Part shown: piece by piece, positions 34,526-43,456 of the stretch | How positions within the stretch are numbered: position 1 is the stretch's first letter | Layout of the letters: each line of letters starts with the position of its first letter | DNA from: Leptospira chreensis | GTDB taxonomy: Bacteria; Spirochaetota; Leptospiria; Leptospirales; Leptospiraceae | Length of the DNA: 60,694 nt | Reading direction: 5' to 3' | NCBI RefSeq assembly: GCF_016919165.1 | Contig: NZ_JAFFPS010000017.1 | Location: 1 to 60,694, forward strand | The notes under the pieces: generated by a model | Seen by the model: only the letters and a program-made list of their open reading frames with translations | What the model was told of the DNA's origin: nothing | The model's database searches: none | Made by a program: the position numbers and the translations under genes

Positions 34526-37500
34526 ATGAAATTGTCTGCAAAGTTTTTTAGGAATGCCGTCCTTATCCCCACCTTTCTTTTCCAGGCATGTATCCCTAGT
34601 TTGTCCAAAGGGTTTTTACAATCCGTGACTGACTTTCTCCAATTACGTAGTTTAGTCAATCCTGCCTCTACTGGTCCGTTTTTTGTTTCCGTTACGGTCT
34701 CTGGTCTTCTTGGTTCTAACTTAACCATCAATTTAAATTCCGGTGTCGAAACCAAGGTGATTAACACTGACGGTTCCTATCAATTTACAACGAAACTCAC
34801 TACCGGAAGCAATTTCGATGTAGCGATCACTACCCAACCCACTCTTCCCGTGCAAACTTGTTCTGTTAGTGGAGGAACAGGTGTGGTGGGATTTGGTGAT
34901 ATCACTTCCATCATTGTGAATTGTGATCCTTTGCGTTATACCATTGGGGGAACCATCACAGGTCTGGATGGAATCACAGGACTTGTTTTAACGAATTCTT
35001 TTGATGGATCTACATTGAATGTAGCAGTGGCTTCGGGAGCTTTTGCTTTTACCCAAACCTATTTGGATGGAACTGCATATAGTGTTTCCGTTACCACACA
35101 ACCAAACCATCCTGTACAAAATTGTGTTACCACAAACGGGGCCGGGACAATCGCTGGAACCAATATCACAAACATCACCATTGCATGTACATCCATAGCC
35201 TTTCCCATTGAAGTCACTGCTGTGGGGATTGCTTCTGGAACCTTATCCATTCGAAATAATAATTCGGAACTACTCACAATCTCCACCAATGGATTACATA
35301 GGTTTCCAACCAATATCATAACAAATAATACTTATAGTCTTCAAGTCGTCTCCACACCTGCAAACCATCAGTGCGTTCTTTCTGCTTCCGGGGGAACAGT
35401 GACCGGTACGATCTCTATCGTTGCTAATTGTTTCAGTGTCCTAACTATGAATCCTTCCAATGGAGGAGTTCTCCAACCACTAGAAAGTCTACGTTTGCAG
35501 TTCTCTGATGCAATCAATGCAGGAAGTTGTGTTGGGTCAACTGGGACATTAAATACAAACTTAAGCATTCCAATCCAGTTTGCAGTGGCCACAACTACTC
35601 TGACGAATGATACTCTCATTGTCTCACCAGCGGCCACAGACTCTTGGGCAAGTGGTCATAAAACCTTAACACTCAATTGTAATAGTGTAGGTGGATATCC
35701 TCTGTCCTCTACAGTAAATTTACTTTACCTGATACCGTCTTCTCTTCGTTATGTTGCAGATGTTACAGGAAATGATTTAAATAATGGCCTCACCCCATTA
35801 ACGCCAAAACGGAATATCCAAGCCGCGATTAATGATTTTGGTGGGTGTGCCACCGGGGACTGTGCTGTATTAGTGGAAGCAGGATCCTATGACCCCACGG
35901 TTATTGGGGGAACAATCCAACTCGTATCAGGCATTTCGTTATACGGAAGTTATGTGTCTGGAACTAACTACGGAACTTGGAACCCTGATTCTCACTCCTC
36001 GGTAATTCTTATGGACACAACACCTGTAGGTTGTTCAATTTCTTCTGCAACTGCACCTTGTGCTTCTATCGTTGGCGATGCATCAGTGACAAATAATGTT
36101 ACCGTATCAGGATTCAGAATTCAATCTGGACCAGATATAGCACCTAATATGACAGGGGTGTTTTTAAACTCCACAAACAATGTCCGCCTCATCAACAATG
36201 ATATTGATGGAGGATCTGGTATCAATGGTGTTACTGGTGTTCATGCCATCAATAGCAATCCGTATTTAATTAAAAATACTATTGCTGGAGGGCTCTGTGC
36301 GGCAACTGGCTGTTATTCTGTTGGCCTCTATATTTCCTCTACCACCATCTTAACACCCATTGTATTAGCTAATATCATTGCGGGAGGGAACCTACCCTCA
36401 ATTACAGATGGGAAGTCAAAAGGAATTCAATATATCGGCTCTTCCGGAATTGATGTGACCAATATCCGAGGGAACTATATTATAAGTCAGGCAGTATATA
36501 ATACAACACCTTCTGCTAGTGATAGTATTGCTATGGACATAAATGCAGGAACTAGTTCCTCAGGCATCCTTTCAGGAAATGTAATCACTTCAGGCACCGC
36601 TTACCAATCAATCGGAATTCGAATTCAACCCGCTACAACTATACAAATTGGATCAACCACTCAAGGGAATTTGATCACTTCAGGGAATGCAGTTTATGGA
36701 TCCTATGGAATTTATTTAGTTTCCGGTCATGTAATACGAAGGAATGTCATCCAAACCGGAAATACAACAAACCCTGCTGCTTTCTCCACATCTACCGGTA
36801 TCCAAGTCTCGTCTGCCGGAGTCACAACAACGATTGAAAGCAACTCCCTTCAGATAGGGAATGCGACAGCGCCAACTGCCTCAGCAATGGTACTTGGAAT
36901 TTATGGAATTTCACTCAATGCGACATCAAACATCTCTGGCAATTATTTTCGCTTAGGTAATGCTACTGGAGGGTCTGCTTCCACTGTATCTGGAATTCAG
37001 TTATCAGCACCTTTGGCAATGTTAGTAGCAAACAATTGGATTCAAAATGGAACGAGTAGTGCACGAGCTCGTGGAATAGAAATCACAGGTGTCTTTAATC
37101 CAATTAGAATCTATCATAATACTGTCAGTAGTGGAACAGGAGCGATCGGAAACGAAGCAACACTGTACATAGGCGCCCTTTCCACCTCTGCAGATATCCA
37201 AAACAATGTGTTTCTGTTGAATAATGACTCTGCAAGCAATGCTTGTATTTATAATGCAGGACTTGGAGTACAAACTGCAATTAAGTATAATGTTTTATTT
37301 AACTGCTTCTCCACTCCAGTGGTTCATAATGCCTTAAATTATTCTCTCTGTGCCGGCGGAATTCCCGGTGCACTCGGCTGTACCCTACCACTTGGCTCTG
37401 CTGCTAACTTTGGGAACAACTTAAACCTCAATCCTAACTTTGTATCTAATTTTGGAGTAGTTGCGGTTTACACACCTACAACGGCAACATCTTGTTTGAT

Positions 37501-37618
37501 TACGAAATCAACGAATTTCCTCATGACAGATAGTTATAATGGAGCGGGAACAAGGCCAGGAAGCGATGGGGCTGTGAGTCTCGGTGCTGTAGAATACGAC
37601 CATGCTTGCACTCCTTAA
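34526..37618 (+). CDS. Large surface lipoprotein with Cys-paired repeats and a parallel beta-helix
   Basis: ATG 34526 is chosen over 34496 because it directly gives the lipoprotein signal MKLSAKFFRN...FQAC with Cys22. A TATAAA at 34511-34516 lies so close that a very short leader is possible. The 1030-residue product starts with three related repeats of about 85 residues (roughly 52-145, 146-230, 231-310), each ending with a pair of cysteines (VQTCSVSGG...IIVNC). A Big-like domain follows (MNPSNGGVLQPLESLRLQFS), then a DUF1565-like start (VADVTGNDLNNGLTPLTPKR) and a long Ser/Thr/Asn-rich right-handed beta-helix (residues 430-1000). It is probably exposed on the outer membrane. Codon use looks like that of its neighbours. 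Confidence 0.88.
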   Translation: MKLSAKFFRNAVLIPTFLFQACIPSLSKGFLQSVTDFLQLRSLVNPASTGPFFVSVTVSGLLGSNLTINLNSGVETKVINTDGSYQFTTKLTTGSNFDVAITTQPTLPVQTCSVSGGTGVVGFGDITSIIVNCDPLRYTIGGTITGLDGITGLVLTNSFDGSTLNVAVASGAFAFTQTYLDGTAYSVSVTTQPNHPVQNCVTTNGAGTIAGTNITNITIACTSIAFPIEVTAVGIASGTLSIRNNNSELLTISTNGLHRFPTNIITNNTYSLQVVSTPANHQCVLSASGGTVTGTISIVANCFSVLTMNPSNGGVLQPLESLRLQFSDAINAGSCVGSTGTLNTNLSIPIQFAVATTTLTNDTLIVSPAATDSWASGHKTLTLNCNSVGGYPLSSTVNLLYLIPSSLRYVADVTGNDLNNGLTPLTPKRNIQAAINDFGGCATGDCAVLVEAGSYDPTVIGGTIQLVSGISLYGSYVSGTNYGTWNPDSHSSVILMDTTPVGCSISSATAPCASIVGDASVTNNVTVSGFRIQSGPDIAPNMTGVFLNSTNNVRLINNDIDGGSGINGVTGVHAINSNPYLIKNTIAGGLCAATGCYSVGLYISSTTILTPIVLANIIAGGNLPSITDGKSKGIQYIGSSGIDVTNIRGNYIISQAVYNTTPSASDSIAMDINAGTSSSGILSGNVITSGTAYQSIGIRIQPATTIQIGSTTQGNLITSGNAVYGSYGIYLVSGHVIRRNVIQTGNTTNPAAFSTSTGIQVSSAGVTTTIESNSLQIGNATAPTASAMVLGIYGISLNATSNISGNYFRLGNATGGSASTVSGIQLSAPLAMLVANNWIQNGTSSARARGIEITGVFNPIRIYHNTVSSGTGAIGNEATLYIGALSTSADIQNNVFLLNNDSASNACIYNAGLGVQTAIKYNVLFNCFSTPVVHNALNYSLCAGGIPGALGCTLPLGSAANFGNNLNLNPNFVSNFGVVAVYTPTTATSCLITKSTNFLMTDSYNGAGTRPGSDGAVSLGAVEYDHACTP

Positions 37619-37639
37619 TCAAGACAGGATTGATTAAGG
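37613..37639. terminator. Perfect inverted repeat at converging gene ends
   Basis: Ten-bp perfect arms CCTTAATCAA and TTGATTAAGG flank a 7-base loop. The beta-helix gene's TAA stop lies inside the left arm. Its location between converging genes makes it a likely bidirectional terminator, although no T-run follows. Confidence 0.55.
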
Positions 37640-37664
37640 GACACTGGCTCCACATCTTTCTTAT

Positions 37665-38705
37665 TTAAGGTAGAACGTAAACTCCCACGCGGTCGTTATA
37701 TAAACTTCCGATATAGAGTTGCCTTTTCTTCTCCAAAACACTCGTGACTTCTTTTAAGTGTTCGCCGCCCGGGTCTTGTAAAGTCATAAGCACTTTTCCA
37801 TTTCCATCGATTTTCAGTGCATATCCATAAGGTTCCGCCTTAGGCCAGAGAAACTTTGGCAAAAAGGAAATCATTCTTTTGACAACAGGAGAAGGATGCA
37901 TATTGTCCATTCGATCATTTCTTACAGTAAATAAGGCCACCCAGAAATCTCCGTTTTCGTTTCGGGTGATATTATCCGGAAAACCGGGAAGATTTTCGAT
38001 CACTGTTTCCTTGGTTCCCTTCTTTGCACCTTTTAACCAAAGTTTTGTGATCTTATACCGATAGGTTTCATTGACTAAAAGGTAGTCCTCATTTTTGGAT
38101 AAGGCGATTCCATTCGCAAAGTACAATCCGTCCGCAAGGAGTTCGGTTTCTTTTGTTTTTGGGTCGTAAACAAAAACTCGTCCGTATGGCCTTGCTTCTA
38201 AAAGATCGTAAAGGTATTCTTTTTGTTCATAGACTGAAGCATCAGAAAAGTAAATTTTACCATCTTGTGCAATATCCAAGTCATCCGTGAATTGGAATGG
38301 TTTCCCCTTGTATTCGGAAACAAGAACCGTTAAATTTCCTGATTTGTCCAAAGATAAAAGTCCACGATAAGCATCGGCAATAATGAGGTTTCCCAGTTTA
38401 TCAAACTGGATTCCCAAAGGGCGGCCACCGGTTTTTGCGATGGGTTTAATTTCCCCTTTGAGAGTAACCCGTATGATACGACCCTCTTTGTCTCCGCCGT
38501 AGATATTTCCATCGGCATCGACATCCAAAGATTCTAATCCTTTTACTTTTCCAATGGCGAGTAGGATGGATTTTTGCAATTCGGTATTTGGTGCGTAGAC
38601 TCCAACAGGTTCCGGTTTGATAGGTGGTTCATAGGCTACCGGTTCAAATGTCCTACAAGAAAAAAAAACCGAAACTAGAAGTATGTTAATTCCTAGGTAT
38701 TTCAT
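37665..38705 (-). CDS. SMP-30/strictosidine-synthase-like beta-propeller lipoprotein
   Basis: The signal MKYLGINILLVSVFFSC gives lipidation at Cys17. The remaining 330 residues are a six-bladed propeller of the SMP-30/gluconolactonase/LRE type: blade motifs LDVDADGNIYGGDKEGRI, IQFDKLGNLIIADAYRGL, LDIAQDGKIYFSDAS and GIALSKNEDYLLVNETYRY. The last resembles the APMAP/strictosidine-synthase signature. Such proteins are lactonases or esterases needing a bound metal, but the substrate is unknown. It overlaps the upstream acyltransferase by 4 bp (ATGA) and is the last gene of the long minus-strand run. Confidence 0.88.
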   Translation of the reverse strand: MKYLGINILLVSVFFSCRTFEPVAYEPPIKPEPVGVYAPNTELQKSILLAIGKVKGLESLDVDADGNIYGGDKEGRIIRVTLKGEIKPIAKTGGRPLGIQFDKLGNLIIADAYRGLLSLDKSGNLTVLVSEYKGKPFQFTDDLDIAQDGKIYFSDASVYEQKEYLYDLLEARPYGRVFVYDPKTKETELLADGLYFANGIALSKNEDYLLVNETYRYKITKLWLKGAKKGTKETVIENLPGFPDNITRNENGDFWVALFTVRNDRMDNMHPSPVVKRMISFLPKFLWPKAEPYGYALKIDGNGKVLMTLQDPGGEHLKEVTSVLEKKRQLYIGSLYNDRVGVYVLP

Positions 38706-39580
38706 TTTGAATGTTTCTCCTTCCTAATCAAAGTATCTTTTAAAGCCCATCGTTCATCCACCCATCGTTTCATTTTTTTGGACATTGGCGCAAACTGTTC
38801 GTTCTCTTCCACGGGAACAAGGGATGCAGGAATCACTTCCACAAATACTTTTAGTTTGCGGATTTTACCTTGCATCAGGTCTAAAAAACTGGGATTTTCT
38901 GTTGGATAAACAATCGTTAAATCGATAAAAGCATCAAGCGAATTCTTTAGTGCCGTAGACACCACGGAAATCCCTCCGCTATGAGGACGGAGTAAATTTT
39001 CGTAGGGATTTTTCTTCAGTAGCTTTTGAACCCGTTCTGGAGTCCTACGGTGGCCTTCCAGAAAGTTTAAAATAGAAAAAGGCATTCCCGCAAACTTCTC
39101 ACAAACTTTTTTTACGTTTTCCAAATCCTTAGAAGCAAGTTCTGGATTTTTTTTCAGCTGCTCTTTTGTACTTCTTTTTACAAATGGGAAGTCGAGGGCA
39201 AGCCATGCATGTCCAAGAATGGGAACATACTTTAACGAATCTTTGATGAAAAACCGAATCAGCGGGATTTTACGATTAAGAACAGATTGAATGATATAAA
39301 TATCAGACCAAGATTGGTGGTTACAAATAATCATATAACGACCGTCTTGTTTTAAATCTTTAAAACTTTCTCCAATCACTTCAAATTGGACACCATACAA
39401 CATTCTAGAAATTCGATAGTTGTTTTCGATCCAGATCTCACCTACTTTCAGAAGAAGTCTGTCACCTAACCGTCTTACCGAACCAGTTGTGACCAACTTC
39501 CAAATGTACAAAGGATACATAGTTGGTATGATCGATAATAAATTCAAAAGAAACAAAATATAAGCAATGATTAAACCCAA
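38702..39580 (-). CDS. Lysophospholipid acyltransferase family protein (PlsC-like)
   Basis: The start is TTG 39580, with AGGAG 6 bp upstream; no in-frame ATG is close. The 292-residue membrane enzyme has an N-terminal hydrophobic segment (residues 3-30), the catalytic HX4D motif in CNHQSWSDIY (His88, Asp93), and a later glycerophosphate-binding block LNFLEGHRRTPER. The arrangement is that of the YihG-like 1-acyl-glycerol-3-phosphate acyltransferase group. It would act on phospholipids at the inner membrane. Its ribosome site directly follows the stop of the phosphatase remnant. Confidence 0.92.
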   Translation of the reverse strand: MGLIIAYILFLLNLLSIIPTMYPLYIWKLVTTGSVRRLGDRLLLKVGEIWIENNYRISRMLYGVQFEVIGESFKDLKQDGRYMIICNHQSWSDIYIIQSVLNRKIPLIRFFIKDSLKYVPILGHAWLALDFPFVKRSTKEQLKKNPELASKDLENVKKVCEKFAGMPFSILNFLEGHRRTPERVQKLLKKNPYENLLRPHSGGISVVSTALKNSLDAFIDLTIVYPTENPSFLDLMQGKIRKLKVFVEVIPASLVPVEENEQFAPMSKKMKRWVDERWALKDTLIRKEKHSK

Positions 39581-39589
39581 AAAAAACTC

Positions 39590-39836
39590 CTATTGATACG
39601 TTGTGCAGATTCCAAGAATCGTAACATCATTATCAAAGCGGCTCCCCTCTGAAGGAATGAAACGCATCCATTAACAATGTGATTGTGTCTGCTAGATTTA
39701 AATCCAAACTCTTAGCAGATTCAAAACTGGAAAGCAATTTGATCCCTCCGAGGAGAATCCCTTTCCAGTTTTCCTGTTCCCAATACCCGTCCGATATCAT
39801 AAATAAACGGTCACCAAGGCCAAAAGTCAATTGTGT
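39590..39836 (-). pseudogene. 3' remnant of a SpoIIE/PP2C-type serine phosphatase, truncated and frameshifted
   Basis: The frame from about 39836 reads TFGLGDRLFMISDGYWEQ, the metal-binding LGDxLxxxSDG motif that closes SpoIIE/PP2C domains. It continues to SFRGEPL and a stop at 39633. Shifting frame at the GGGG run (plus 39644-39647) instead gives GSRFDNDVTILGICTTYQ and TAG at 39590-39592, the expected family C-terminus with the conserved DDxT-like DNDVT. The N-terminal two thirds of the domain are missing; the upstream cupin gene ends at 39853. The stop of the restored frame touches the ribosome site of the acyltransferase, as in an intact operon. Confidence 0.7.
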
Positions 39837-39852
39837 TTAATAGGATCGTATC

Positions 39853-40218
39853 TTAGATTTCTTCTTCTCGATTCACCAAGTCGATCGAAAAGGAAGGTTT
39901 ACAAATGGACCAATATTCTGCCTCTTCGGAAAAAGGATTGGAATACCGAACCGTTGTTCCCTTCTCAATATGGATGGATTCGCCTGCAGAAAGTATCACC
40001 TTGTTTCCATCAACTTCGACCTGTTTTTTACCACGAACCATCAGTGTCCACTCATCAAAGTTAGGTGTTTGAAAAGGTTCTCCCCAACCAGGTGGTGCCA
40101 CCATGTGAGCGATCGAAATATCAGAATTTCCCGTAGAAGGAATTCCAAAATGTTCTGCGATGGTTTTCCCTCCAGGCACAGGAATTTGGATGGGATTTGT
40201 TTGGTGTTTAAAACCCAT
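39853..40218 (-). CDS. Cupin-domain protein
   Basis: This 121-residue single-domain cupin has the conserved barrel strands with FDEWTLMVRGKKQVEVDG (motif 1 region) and LSAGESIHIEKGTTVRY (motif 2 region). The usual metal-binding His pair of motif 1 is mostly missing: the first motif reads PNFDEWTLMV, with Glu but no His-x-His. Metal binding is therefore uncertain and a simple binding role is possible. It is 2 bp downstream of the SDR gene, with the phosphatase remnant on its 3' side. Confidence 0.85.
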   Translation of the reverse strand: MGFKHQTNPIQIPVPGGKTIAEHFGIPSTGNSDISIAHMVAPPGWGEPFQTPNFDEWTLMVRGKKQVEVDGNKVILSAGESIHIEKGTTVRYSNPFSEEAEYWSICKPSFSIDLVNREEEI

Positions 40219-40220
40219 AC

Positions 40221-41078
40221 TTAAAAACCGGGGAATTTAAAACTAAACTTATGTTTCAAAAGGTCTTCGGTGTAAGCCCATAAATTTCTTCTGGCAGCAA
40301 GGTCATAAGAAGGATCGGAGCTTTTTGTGATTTTCTTTTTTGCAAAATATTTACCAGAAATGGATGTTACTGACGGATCTGTTGCCAGGAAAATCGAAGT
40401 TTCGGCCCCTTTATCTTCTGAGATTGCAAACACATTTTGAGCAAATGTTAAAAGTACTTTCGCCAAACCTTCGTTATTTTGTCCAAATTTAGTTTTTACA
40501 AAACCTGGATGTAGGCAATTGACAGTAATTTTCGTTTGGTTCAATCGTTCTGCAAGTTCATAGGTAAAATAAATATTCATTAGTTTGGATCTTTGGTATT
40601 GTTTCCAACCGGAATAATCTTTTTCACCAAGTAAGTCACCGAAATCTAAGGAAACACCCATATGTGCCCGAGAAGCAACATTGACAATCCTCGCTTCCCC
40701 TGCTTTCTTTAGCGAAGGAAGTAAACCCAGTGCCAAAATAAAATAGTTCAAATGATTTAAAGCAAATGTAGACTCAATCCCTTCTTTGGTAATTGTACGT
40801 TTGTCAAAATAAGCACCTGCATTATTGAGCAAAACGTCGATCTTTGGATGATCCTTACGAATGGTTTCCGACAAAACAAAGGTTTCTTTTGCAGAGGATA
40901 AATCGGCAACATAAGAATGAACCACAGCACCTGTGATATGTAATGAGTAAACAAGAGCCGCTAATTTATCCGCATTCCGACCAACTAATATCAGTTCGTC
41001 TTGATTTTTTGCGAATGAATGGGCGCATACCCTCCCGATTCCATCGGTTGCACCTGTAATTAAAATTACCTTTTTCAT
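40221..41078 (-). CDS. Short-chain dehydrogenase/reductase (retinol-dehydrogenase-like)
   Basis: The 285-residue protein has the NAD(P) motif TGATDGIG at residues 8-15, NNAG in VLLNNAGAYFD, the active-site Ser region NVASRAHMG and Tyr/Lys in YQRSKLMN. This arrangement (SDR family with NVASRAH and a YxRSK) resembles eukaryotic-type retinol dehydrogenases and bacterial relatives. The substrate is unknown. The ATG overlaps the stop of the upstream kinase gene by 4 bp, and the cupin follows after 2 bp. Confidence 0.92.
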   Translation of the reverse strand: MKKVILITGATDGIGRVCAHSFAKNQDELILVGRNADKLAALVYSLHITGAVVHSYVADLSSAKETFVLSETIRKDHPKIDVLLNNAGAYFDKRTITKEGIESTFALNHLNYFILALGLLPSLKKAGEARIVNVASRAHMGVSLDFGDLLGEKDYSGWKQYQRSKLMNIYFTYELAERLNQTKITVNCLHPGFVKTKFGQNNEGLAKVLLTFAQNVFAISEDKGAETSIFLATDPSVTSISGKYFAKKKITKSSDPSYDLAARRNLWAYTEDLLKHKFSFKFPGF

Positions 41079-42856
41079 GAAATGATCTCCTCTCGTATTT
41101 TTTTAGGAATGGTAAAAACGAAACGGGATCCAGAAACACCGTCACTATCGGCAAAAAGAGTCCCACCATTCACAGTCACAAATTCATGGCAGAGCAAAAG
41201 CCCAATCCCATTGCCCGTTTCCCCGCCAGTTCCAGTCGATTTGATGACTTCCCCTGCTTTAAACAGTTTGTCAACGGTAGCCTTTGACATACCCACTCCC
41301 GAATCTACAACGGAGACTTGCCAATCTCCATTCACATCCGAAGCCTGAATCAAAATTTTCCCATTGTTATGACTGAACTTTAAGGCATTCGAAACTAAAT
41401 TCCGAATCACAGTAATGATCATTCTATCATCACAAAACACCATTGCATGAGAAGGGACTTCGATTTCAAAACTGATTCCTTTATTGGAAGCACTCAAAAC
41501 AAAAAGCTCCAAACATTCTCTAACAATGTTATCTAACCTGTAGTAATGGGGACGAAACTCTTCCTGGCCTCGTTGTAATTTAGACCATTCTAAAAGATTT
41601 TCCAATAAGGAAAAAACCGATTCTGTGGCATCCACGAGAGACTGTGTCATCCCCGCAAGCGCATCCTCTTTTTTTTTCATGTCCTCATTCAAAACTTTGA
41701 GTAACATTTTGATACCAGCAAGGGGACCACGTAAGTCATGAGAAATGATAGATAAAAATCGATCTTTGGTTTCATTAGCGACCATCAACTCACGATTGAC
41801 ATTCGACATTTGTTTTTCTAAATTTCGTTGTTCAGTATTATCTCTAAAAACAATCACCATCCCAATCTTCTTACGATTGGCATCGCGGATCTGTTTGGCA
41901 GTCACTTCCCAATATTTTTCATCTTTTTCCCAGATCCATTTCGTGAGCGTACGTTTATCCGATAAATGATCGAGCCTAGAAATGATTCCAGGGGCAGATG
42001 CAAAAAAATATTTATAAGATAGTAAGGTGGAATTTTTAGAGGTAATATGAAATAAATGTTCTGCCGTCATATTCCAATCGACAATCCGATTATTAGAATC
42101 AAGAATCACAACGGCTTCATCGAGTTCGTCTACAATCTCCCCGCGCACCAAGGGGACTAAATCAAACATACGGTAATAACCAATAGCAAAGAAAATAAGA
42201 ATTACCTGCATAGTACTCATTACCGCAGTAATATTGAGTCCAGGCAATGGCCGAAAACCTAACTTATGCAAAATGGCAGTTACCCAAATGAATAAATAGG
42301 AAACTAAAATCAAGGTATACCGTCGTCTCTCGGTAGATTTAGAAACAACGATTCCCTTAATTAATAAATAACCAACAAATACAGACCAAAAAAAGGAAAA
42401 AAAGTAAGAAATAATAAATCCACCCGTATTGATTTCTTGAACCCACTGGATTCTTCCATTGATATTCACTAAGTAAGTATCGAGTGTTAGGGTTTTGAAA
42501 ATAGGATCCAGGACACAAACTGCTAAGGTCAGTAGTGGTTGGATAGTGAGTATTACCCAAAACTTTCTCGTCAGCAAATGTTTGTTTTGTGTAAACTCTA
42601 GAGAAACAAGAACCATTCCCAGATTGGCAAGGGTAACTCCAATGTACAACAAAGCGATAAAGGATCTGTGTAAAGCAGGACTGATAAAAACAAAATCAAT
42701 ACCATAGAATCCGGTCCACATCATGGAACCGAATACTAAAACTAAAAGGTATTTAACAATATCTAATCGGAAGGATTTTAAAACGAATAGCCCCAATACA
42801 AGATTGAAGCCGAATGCTAAAAATAAAAGTAGACTATAAGGATGGAATTGCCACAA
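41075..42856 (-). CDS. Sensor histidine kinase with 7TM N-terminus and PAS domain
   Basis: The 593-residue kinase begins with seven membrane segments in residues 5-225, typical of the HisKA_7TM N-terminal domain. A PAS domain follows (LDEAVVILDSNNRIVDWNMT, about 230-345) and then HisKA with FLSIISHDLRGPLAGIKMLL (His near 372). The HATPase domain has NLVSNALKFS, VDSGVGMSKATV and GNGIGLLLCHEFV, with GGTLFADSDGVSGSRFVF at the end. No response regulator is adjacent. It starts 1 bp after the bactofilin stop, and its own stop overlaps the next SDR start. Confidence 0.95.
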   Translation of the reverse strand: MWQFHPYSLLLFLAFGFNLVLGLFVLKSFRLDIVKYLLVLVFGSMMWTGFYGIDFVFISPALHRSFIALLYIGVTLANLGMVLVSLEFTQNKHLLTRKFWVILTIQPLLTLAVCVLDPIFKTLTLDTYLVNINGRIQWVQEINTGGFIISYFFSFFWSVFVGYLLIKGIVVSKSTERRRYTLILVSYLFIWVTAILHKLGFRPLPGLNITAVMSTMQVILIFFAIGYYRMFDLVPLVRGEIVDELDEAVVILDSNNRIVDWNMTAEHLFHITSKNSTLLSYKYFFASAPGIISRLDHLSDKRTLTKWIWEKDEKYWEVTAKQIRDANRKKIGMVIVFRDNTEQRNLEKQMSNVNRELMVANETKDRFLSIISHDLRGPLAGIKMLLKVLNEDMKKKEDALAGMTQSLVDATESVFSLLENLLEWSKLQRGQEEFRPHYYRLDNIVRECLELFVLSASNKGISFEIEVPSHAMVFCDDRMIITVIRNLVSNALKFSHNNGKILIQASDVNGDWQVSVVDSGVGMSKATVDKLFKAGEVIKSTGTGGETGNGIGLLLCHEFVTVNGGTLFADSDGVSGSRFVFTIPKKIREEIIS

Positions 42857-42857
42857 A

Positions 42858-43226
42858 CTAAGTTTCTTCGCTGCTTAGCATTTCACAGTTTCCGTCAAAA
42901 ACAACTCCATCAGCAATTTGAAGTTTCGCTGTACGAATGTTACCTTGCACTTTTCCTGTGGCTAACATTTCTAATCTTTGTGTTGCAGTTACATTTCCAA
43001 TGATGGTTCCACCAACAACAACAGTTCCAGCTTTGATGTTTGCCTTGACCCTAGCTCCTTCGCTAATCACAAGATAACCATCAGAGATGATTTCACCAGT
43101 GAAGTCACCGGAAATTTGTAGAGGTTTTTTGAAGGCTAAAGTTCCGCTAAATGCTGTTTCTTTTCCGAGGATAGTGGCAATAACTCCGTGTTCGGTGATG
43201 GTTGGTTGCATTTCTTTTTTTGACAT
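42858..43226 (-). CDS. Bactofilin family polymer-forming protein
   Basis: This 122-residue protein has the beta-helical bactofilin domain: LAFKKPLQISGDFTGEI, GYLVISEGARVKANIKAG, VVVGGTIIGNVTATQRLEM and GKVQGNIRTAKLQIADG. The N-terminus is short and hydrophilic (MSKKEMQPTITEHG). Bactofilins polymerise without nucleotide and shape the cell or anchor enzymes at the wall; in Leptospira at least one member is reported to affect helical shape, but this copy is not identified with it here. It lies 5 bp after the TPR gene and 1 bp before the kinase. Confidence 0.93.
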   Translation of the reverse strand: MSKKEMQPTITEHGVIATILGKETAFSGTLAFKKPLQISGDFTGEIISDGYLVISEGARVKANIKAGTVVVGGTIIGNVTATQRLEMLATGKVQGNIRTAKLQIADGVVFDGNCEMLSSEET

Positions 43227-43231
43227 AGTTC

Positions 43232-43456
43232 CTATTTAGTTTTCATGTTATATACCCCGTCCCAATCTTCTGGTGGGGGATCTGCGATATAATCATCGCA
43301 TCTTTCAATGTATAGTTTCGAGGGGCCATCTTCTGGATGAATCGCGAGTCCCTTTTTGAACTCTTCTTTTGCTTCTGCAAACTTTCGCGACTTGTACAAG
43401 GTAAGTGCATGGTTGTAATGAACAAGCACTGCCTTCATTTTATCACTAACGATCAT
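43232..43456 (-). CDS. Small TPR-like protein
   Basis: The 74-residue protein is little more than one and a half tetratricopeptide units (HYNHALTLYKSRKFAEAKEE then FKKGLAIHPEDGPSKLYIERC). Its tail CDDYIADPPPEDWDGVYNMKTK resembles the end of TPR/cyclase regulators in Leptospira, where such a tail closes longer proteins; here it stands alone. It overlaps acpS by 4 bp upstream and precedes bactofilin by 5 bp. A role as a scaffold partner is an inference from fold only. Confidence 0.8.
   Translation of the reverse strand: MIVSDKMKAVLVHYNHALTLYKSRKFAEAKEEFKKGLAIHPEDGPSKLYIERCDDYIADPPPEDWDGVYNMKTK

Noticed and set aside
39633..39830. A 65-codon frame as an intact small gene
   Set aside because: Its content is the end of a SpoIIE phosphatase domain and the family C-terminus continues in another frame, so it is better explained as a pseudogene.
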